Below are positions 4,811-8,278 of a stretch of 8,278 nucleotides of DNA, one piece after another; position 1 is the stretch's first letter, and each line of letters opens with the position of its first letter. The notes under the pieces are model-generated. The model worked only from the letters and a program-made list of their open reading frames with translations. It made no database searches and was not told where the DNA came from. A program made the position numbers and the translations under genes. The DNA comes from Acidobacteriota bacterium. Its GTDB lineage: Bacteria; Acidobacteriota; UBA6911; RPQK01; JAPXNP01. The stretch lies in the NCBI GenBank assembly GCA_030614585.1, contig JAUWTT010000156.1, positions 1 through 8,278 on the forward strand, written 5' to 3'.

Positions 4811-6778
4811 TCAATCGCCGTTCTCTTCAGCCTCGAGCTGTTCAACCGAAACGATGGACCCGTACTTCTCTTTGAGGGCTTCCAATTCGATCCGCTGTTC
4901 GTCGTAGATCTCGTACAGCCTCCAGGGAACACCTCTTTCTGCACGATAGGCTTCCTTTTGAAGCGCGATCCTTCCCAGAATACTGTCCACATAGAGGGAG
5001 AACTGTTTATCGTACAGCTCTTTCGGGTACTCCTTGTCGATTTCAACGAAAAGATCTCTCAGATCCTCGTACTTCGGAATGTATCCGATGGGCGTCCTGA
5101 TCGCTTCGACGTCACCGTGGGCTCGGAGCTCGAGCCAACTCATCCAGACCTTAACGTCGCGCTTTTCACCGAGTAGCTGCTCCCCTTCACCACCACGGGC
5201 ACCTTGAGTGAGGAAGTAGTTCAGGCCGGCCATAATCGGTTTCTTCCGCAATCGGTAAGAATGGAAGAACATGAACTGAGCGTCCATGTACTCAGCCAGA
5301 GAGCCGGGAATAAAGGGTGCATTGGCCCAAGGCTGGCGCCTCACGCCCGAGACGCCCACTTCCGTCGCTGTCGCCTTCGAGAGGATCGAAGCTCCTATAA
5401 CCACGCCATGATCCGGGCCTTCTGCTACGACAACCGGGGGCATCGTATCGCTATCTCGCCCGCTGTAAGTGATGACTTTTATTTCAACACCGGCAGGATC
5501 CTCACCAGCCTCCTTGTTGTAGTTTCCGATCGCTTCACAGGAGAGCGTACACCTCGCGTTTGGATGAGACATCGGGATCGCGTTCCCATTCTCATCAGTC
5601 TTTCCTTCCCACCATTCCCCCTGGAAATTCACACCTTTCGTGGGCGGGTCATCACCGTCACCGACCCAACGCGGAACATTGCCTTCTTCCACCAGAAGGT
5701 TCGAGAAAATGACCTCCTCGCCCTCTTCGCGCAGTGCTTTCATGAGGTGGGGGTCACCTTCACTGTTGACGTCCCGGACGACGCCGAAAATGCCGCATTC
5801 AGGGTTGATTGCCCGAAGAGATCCATCCCGATCAATCCAGAGCTGGGCCAAATCGTCCCCGATAAAATCGGTTCCGACCATGGCCGTTGTGGTTTTCCCG
5901 CATCCCGATGGCGCCGCACCTGCAAAATAGGTTTTCCGACCTCCCGGCCCTGTCAGCCCCGTGATGAACATATGTTCGGAGAGCTCCGAGCCCTTCTTGT
6001 AATAGGTGGCCAGATCAACCGCGAAGCGGTGGTTACCTTTCTTGAGGAGCAAGGTGTTCCCAGCGTAAGTACAGTTCACGGCGTAGGTGACCTGCCAACT
6101 CCTATCCATGAAAACTCGAGCGTTCGGAAGATCTTCCGGCCGGTTGAGACCTTCGGAGTGGAGATTCGTGATGACGTAGCCGGCACGAACGACCTCATCG
6201 TCGAATTGCTCAAAAACGTTTCGGTAGAGAATGCTCGCCGAGTGCATAACATACGCCGAGGTAGTTATCTCCATGGCAGGAAGCGCTGCTTTGGCGCCAA
6301 TTGGCCCCCGGCTATAGAATCCAACAAAGAGGGTCTTCCCTCGGGCGATCCCCGACATATGCTCCCTGAGGTACTCTAATGCCTCCTCTCTTAAGATCTT
6401 CTTCGCCATGATGCTTATGTCCGCACCTTCATTGATGATGTAGTAGGTCCGATCTACGATTCTGGCCTGTTCCTCGGGGAGGTCGAAGTGTACCGTATGA
6501 CCATCTATGGCCAGGGGTTGCTCTTCTCCGCCCGTCAAGCTCAGCTCCCTGATTCTCTGCACATCCTCTGGAGAACCAGTGTTTACAAAGACGTTGTCGG
6601 GATCCGTCATGGCGATTGAGTTCGCTATCTTGAGGAGCGCCCAATCGTTCTCGATCCGTTTAAGCTTGTTCAGATTCTCAGCATCCAACCTTTGTTCGAG
6701 CAACTCATGCACTTGCCTGTGAGACTTTATTCCACCCAATTCGAAGAGAATATTGAATCCTCTTTTTAGCTGAAGCAT
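4811..6778 (-). CDS. pckG: Phosphoenolpyruvate carboxykinase (GTP)
   Basis: 655 residues, somewhat longer than the usual 590-620. It interconverts oxaloacetate and PEP using GTP/GDP, a key cytosolic step of gluconeogenesis and anaplerosis. Motifs in order: Arg110 in VDRTYYI, a substrate-side region around YAGNTLLLKK (238-247), SEHM (267-270) with the metal-ligand His, P-loop APSGCGKTTTAM (289-300) with Cys293 and Lys295, the second metal motif GDDLAQLW (307-314), HPNAR (405-409) and the C-terminal nucleotide-pocket region ending TPIGYIPK (562-569). The P-loop differs from the common FPSACGKTNLAM, and by eye the Arg of the usual MRSEATAA segment is replaced (SILSKATA, 464-471). This suggests a divergent, possibly archaeal-like branch. 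The ATG start has only a weak ribosome site; the N-terminus is helical and plausible. A hairpin follows immediately. Confidence 0.96.
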   Translation of the reverse strand: MLQLKRGFNILFELGGIKSHRQVHELLEQRLDAENLNKLKRIENDWALLKIANSIAMTDPDNVFVNTGSPEDVQRIRELSLTGGEEQPLAIDGHTVHFDLPEEQARIVDRTYYIINEGADISIMAKKILREEALEYLREHMSGIARGKTLFVGFYSRGPIGAKAALPAMEITTSAYVMHSASILYRNVFEQFDDEVVRAGYVITNLHSEGLNRPEDLPNARVFMDRSWQVTYAVNCTYAGNTLLLKKGNHRFAVDLATYYKKGSELSEHMFITGLTGPGGRKTYFAGAAPSGCGKTTTAMVGTDFIGDDLAQLWIDRDGSLRAINPECGIFGVVRDVNSEGDPHLMKALREEGEEVIFSNLLVEEGNVPRWVGDGDDPPTKGVNFQGEWWEGKTDENGNAIPMSHPNARCTLSCEAIGNYNKEAGEDPAGVEIKVITYSGRDSDTMPPVVVAEGPDHGVVIGASILSKATATEVGVSGVRRQPWANAPFIPGSLAEYMDAQFMFFHSYRLRKKPIMAGLNYFLTQGARGGEGEQLLGEKRDVKVWMSWLELRAHGDVEAIRTPIGYIPKYEDLRDLFVEIDKEYPKELYDKQFSLYVDSILGRIALQKEAYRAERGVPWRLYEIYDEQRIELEALKEKYGSIVSVEQLEAEENGD

Positions 6779-6791
6779 TCTCGCGCCTGCC

Positions 6792-6803
6792 TTTCTTAAG
6801 AAA
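6792..6803. promoter_or_regulatory. 12-bp perfect palindrome in the pckG leader
   Basis: TTTCTTAAGAAA lies 14-25 bases upstream of the pckG ATG, between the candidate promoter and the start codon, in an A+T-rich stretch. It could be an operator that adjusts gluconeogenic expression. The regulator is unknown and no second copy is visible. Confidence 0.3.
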
Positions 6804-6807
6804 ACAA

Positions 6808-6859
6808 ATTATCAGAAAAGATTACTAGTATTATGCTGAAAGACGCTCTGAAGTGGAAA
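6808..6859 (-). promoter_or_regulatory. Candidate pckG promoter region
   Basis: On the minus strand, TTTCCA (6854-6859; four of six) and CATAAT (6830-6835; five of six) are 18 bp apart. A second -10-like box GATAAT lies at 6808-6813 with no matching -35. The stretch is clearly A+T-rich relative to its surroundings. The leader would be about 45 nt. The assignment is by eye only. Confidence 0.35.
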
Positions 6860-7098
6860 TCTGGAGGATCGAGGGTGCCGCCGTTAGCAGCTTGGCGTAT
6901 TGGACGCTGGGGATCTTCAGCCTCCTTTTGTTCCAGAACTCAGCCAATTCCAGCAGGCATCGACCCGACACAAATGCGGATCTCCAAGAATCGATGCACG
7001 GCAATCGAGGCGAGACGCCCCTCTGCTAATTCTGATTGCAGACTGCGCTCCGGTGGTGGTCCCGAAAGATGCTGCTTACTGCGGAAACGGCAACGGCA

Positions 7099-7317
7099 TC
7101 AATGGCCTTTGAACCAGGCTTTCCCTTCGGAGTTGGGTGAACCTGCCGACTCTTCGGGTTTAATGCCCTGCTGGATCTCTGTCTCCGCAAGTTCACTCAC
7201 AATTCTCTGTGCAGCCTCGATTTGTGATATCTGATCACGAATCTTGACCTTACGTTGATCCAATCGCTGGATCTCTTCTTCGAGGCGACTCTTTACTCCT
7301 TGAAGATCGACCTTCAT
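7099..7317 (-). CDS. Small coiled-coil protein of unknown function
   Basis: 72 residues starting at ATG 7315-7317. A TTG 36 bases further upstream is in frame, but the ATG is preceded by GGAGGGAG at a usable distance and is preferred. Residues 1-50 are strongly helical and heptad-like (VKSRLEEEIQRLDQRKVKIRDQ), predicting a coiled coil and probably a dimer. The tail (51-72) is Gly/Pro/Ser-rich and ends KAWFKGH, likely unstructured. There is no signal peptide, cysteine or membrane segment. I do not recognise a family; the size and shape resemble small scaffolding or nucleic-acid-associated proteins, but nothing here proves that. It sits about 395 bp downstream of khpA and 320 bp upstream of pckG, with a promoter-like sequence of its own, so it is probably transcribed alone. 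Confidence 0.72.
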   Translation of the reverse strand: MKVDLQGVKSRLEEEIQRLDQRKVKIRDQISQIEAAQRIVSELAETEIQQGIKPEESAGSPNSEGKAWFKGH

Positions 7318-7559
7318 GACTTGATCTCCCTCCGGTTGATCAATTGAAAACAAGAACAGAGGTGATTAACCTGAGTGTCTTCTCTGAGTCCGCACATGTC
7401 AAACCACCCTTTAGCTAACTGAAGGATGGCCCGAATTGTCCGCAGCTCCTTCACCTCACCATCTACAGCAGACCACAGCCGGGGCCGAATTGCACATGCA
7501 GTCCCCTTGATTCCAAACAGCAGGCTCATTTTCCCAAAGAACTGGCGCCTATTCACCAA
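7314..7559 (-). CDS. Doubtful short frame overlapping the coiled-coil start
   Basis: A minus-strand frame of up to 81 residues starts at TTG 7559 or the adjacent GTG and ends TGA at 7314-7316, sharing the four bases ATGA with the coiled-coil gene's start. Such overlap is typical of translational coupling. Its N-terminus, NRRQFFGKMSLLFG, faintly resembles a twin-arginine signal. Against it: no ribosome binding site, non-ATG start, a weak hydrophobic core, a Cys/Arg-rich translation that matches no family I know, and a good promoter for the next gene inside it. It may be a remnant or chance. Confidence 0.18.
   Translation of the reverse strand: MVNRRQFFGKMSLLFGIKGTACAIRPRLWSAVDGEVKELRTIRAILQLAKGWFDMCGLREDTQVNHLCSCFQLINRREIKS
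7374..7402 (-). promoter_or_regulatory. Candidate promoter of the coiled-coil gene
   Basis: On the minus strand a perfect -35 hexamer TTGACA (7397-7402) is followed 17 bp later by GACACT (7374-7379), which keeps the important A and final T of the -10 box but matches only three of six positions. Transcription would start near 7367, giving a leader of about 50 nt. Confidence 0.4.
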
Positions 7560-7629
7560 AGGACGGGTCGCCAGTGAGGAGACCCTTCTCCTAGAATGTA
7601 CTCACCTAGACATCGACTTCACACTACGC

Positions 7630-7655
7630 GGGGCGTGCCTCGACAGGCTCGCCCC
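7630..7655. repeat. REP-like hairpin downstream of khpA
   Basis: GGGGCG (7630-7635) pairs with CGCCCC (7650-7655) and GCCT (7637-7640) with AGGC (7645-7648), separated by one T-T mismatch and capped by the loop CGAC. The CTCGACAGGCTC core resembles dispersed extragenic palindromes found in many bacteria, a comparison from memory. It lies about 57 bp after the khpA stop and could also end or stabilise that transcript, although no T run follows. Confidence 0.45.
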
Positions 7656-7712
7656 AACCTTCGTTCCCCGCTGACAATTCGGAATCTGGCCTGCGGAGGC
7701 GAATTCAATCGC

Positions 7713-7943
7713 TTAATCCAGGATTTCCAAAACGAAGCGTTTATGAAGCTTCATGCCGACCGCACCCAGGATAGTGCGGATGGACCTGGCTGTTCGCCCG
7801 TTTCTTCCAATGACCTTACCTATATCAGGCTGGGCCACACGCAGCTCGAGAACTGTGGTCTGCTCACCCTCTATCTCAGTCACTCGCACTTCCTCGGGCT
7901 GGTCTACCAATGCTTTGGCGATGTTCTCAACAAGCTCTTTCAT
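7713..7943 (-). CDS. khpA: KH-domain RNA-binding protein KhpA
   Basis: 76 residues, the normal length of this family. A single type-II KH domain fills the protein; the RNA-contacting GxxG loop is GRNG (46-49) within KVIGRNGRTARSIRTIL, and the ends MKELVENIAKALVD and VLEILD are characteristic. KhpA typically pairs with KhpB/Jag to bind many RNAs and, in Gram-positive bacteria, to influence cell division and elongation; KhpB is not in this window. The ATG at 7941-7943 follows AGGAGG with a 4-base gap, so I prefer it to the in-frame GTG five codons upstream. A good promoter lies about 85 bp upstream of the ATG. The usual rimM and trmD partners do not follow. Confidence 0.94.
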   Translation of the reverse strand: MKELVENIAKALVDQPEEVRVTEIEGEQTTVLELRVAQPDIGKVIGRNGRTARSIRTILGAVGMKLHKRFVLEILD

Positions 7944-7947
7944 GTTA

Positions 7948-7953
7948 CCTCCT
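7948..7953 (-). promoter_or_regulatory. Consensus Shine-Dalgarno of khpA
   Basis: A full AGGAGG followed by TAAC and then ATG. It fixes the khpA start at 7943 and excludes the upstream GTG (7956-7958), which lies on the other side of it. Confidence 0.8.
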
Positions 7954-8034
7954 CGCACGACGCAGTCAGGCTCTCAGCTGGAGCTCAATGTGGAGTGCAC
8001 AAGGGCCGGGGTTGCTTCGAGTTTGCTTGAACCT

Positions 8035-8063
8035 ATTCTATCCCAGCGGGCGACAAGTGACAA
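8035..8063 (-). promoter_or_regulatory. Strong sigma70-type promoter of khpA
   Basis: On the minus strand, TTGTCA (8058-8063; five of six) and TAGAAT (8035-8040; five of six) have the ideal 17-bp spacing. It is the best promoter match in the window. Transcription would begin near 8028, giving a leader of about 85 nt. The -35 box coincides with one unit (TTTGTCA) of the adjacent heptamer repeat. Confidence 0.6.
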
Positions 8064-8220
8064 ACTATGACATGTCACATGTCATATGTCAAATGACGTA
8101 CCGGTTATCGGTAATCGGTATTAGGGGTGGGGGACCGGTGATCGGGGGAAGGTCACCAAGAAAATACGTGGCCTTCTTACTTCTTTACCGATTACCGTTC
8201 ACAGCTAACCGATTACCGAG
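8051..8220. repeat. Degenerate heptamer-repeat region with inverted halves
   Basis: Read on the minus strand from 8120 to 8051, the sequence divides into ten consecutive 7-base units, among them TACCGAT (twice), AACCGGT, TTGACAT, ATGACAT, GTGACAT and TTTGTCA. On the plus strand, 8186-8220 gives five more in phase: TACCGAT, TACCGTT, CACAGCT, AACCGAT and TACCGAG. The two halves are inverted, so 8109-8120 and 8186-8197 form a perfect 12-bp inverted repeat. The centre (8124-8185) holds a weak GGTGA/TCACC hairpin. The region begins five bases after the stop codon of the right-hand gene. It resembles heptameric short tandem repeats known from cyanobacteria and other phyla. Confidence 0.65.
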
Positions 8221-8225
8221 TTCCC

Positions 8226-8278
8226 CTATTCCTCCCGTTTCTGTTGCTCAATCTCCTTCTTAACGCTCTCGACGCCTG
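8226..8278 (-). CDS. C-terminal fragment of a gene, possibly rpsP
   Basis: The minus strand entering from the right edge reads GVESVKKEIEQQKREE followed by TAG (8226-8228). It is a charged helical tail typical of a true protein end, and the other two frames look less like protein. Only 16 codons are visible, so the family cannot be told from sequence. In many bacteria rpsP (ribosomal protein S16) lies directly upstream of khpA, and some S16 proteins carry a Lys/Glu-rich extension; that is the only reason for suggesting it. The gap of about 280 bp to khpA is unusually large for this pair and is mostly repeats. Confidence 0.5.
   Translation of the reverse strand, partial: GVESVKKEIEQQKREE

Larger units (their letters stand above)
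6779..7098. other. Intergenic region upstream of pckG
   Basis: The pckG side carries the A+T-rich promoter region and palindrome. Between about 6860 and 7098 I see no gene, repeat or clear terminator for the coiled-coil gene. Open frames on both strands here have low-complexity, Arg/Pro/Ser-rich translations typical of non-coding sequence. Confidence 0.5.
7318..7712. other. Intergenic region between khpA and the coiled-coil gene
   Basis: This stretch of nearly 400 bp lies where rimM and trmD commonly follow khpA; neither is here. It contains the coiled-coil gene promoter, a doubtful short frame, a 6-bp hairpin AGGAGA/TCTCCT (7577-7592) and a longer interrupted hairpin (7630-7655). No confident gene was found on either strand. 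Confidence 0.5.

Noticed and set aside
5204..6379. 391-codon plus-strand open frame inside pckG
   Set aside because: Fully antisense to a conserved enzyme gene; long antisense frames arise from codon bias, and no domain or ribosome site is visible.
6833..7234. 133-codon plus-strand frame antisense to the coiled-coil gene
   Set aside because: Translation is Arg/Ser/Cys-rich without motifs and its start overlaps the pckG promoter region.
8051..8220. CRISPR array
   Set aside because: The period is 7 bases with no spacers, and no cas gene is present; it is a short tandem-repeat region.

Overview
The window reads as a piece of a bacterial chromosome with moderate GC content. It most resembles Acidobacteriota or a neighbouring phylum. 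The main clue is the large Ser/Thr kinase whose N-terminus (LGQTVSHYRIVEEVGKGGMG) and kinase-TM-TPR layout are typical of that group. A GTP-type PEP carboxykinase and several intergenic palindromic repeats fit the same picture. This placement rests on memory of family patterns, not on a search.

Layout, left to right. Positions 1-135 hold a three-hairpin intergenic repeat bounded by an imperfect inverted repeat. Positions 288-624 (+) hold a hairpin, a strong ribosome binding site and a 30-codon frame resembling a signal peptide; the next frame stays open and looks like a broken or frameshifted small secreted protein. Positions 634-3558 (-) encode a membrane-anchored Ser/Thr protein kinase with C-terminal TPRs, with a recognisable promoter. 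Positions 3574-4031 are a divergent intergenic region. Positions 4032-4487 (+) encode a small, very acidic protein of unknown function. Positions 4488-4809 are non-coding, GC-rich and hairpin-dense, ending in a perfect 13-bp stem-loop just behind the next gene. Positions 4811-6778 (-) encode GTP-dependent PEP carboxykinase, the only metabolic enzyme here. Positions 7099-7317 (-) encode a 72-residue coiled-coil protein with its own promoter. Positions 7713-7943 (-) encode the KH-domain RNA-binding protein KhpA. Between khpA and the right edge lies a heptamer-repeat region that appears to supply the -35 box of the khpA promoter. The last 51 bases (-) are the C-terminal end of another gene, possibly rpsP judging only from the usual rpsP-khpA order.

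The genes do not form one operon. Each minus-strand gene is separated by 280-395 bp from the next and most have a candidate promoter of their own. The usual khpA-rimM-trmD run is absent downstream of khpA. I found no CRISPR array, tRNA, rRNA, defence system or intact mobile element. The more unusual material is in the intergenic sequence: palindromic repeats, heptamer arrays, mutually exclusive hairpins and a probably decayed secreted-protein gene.
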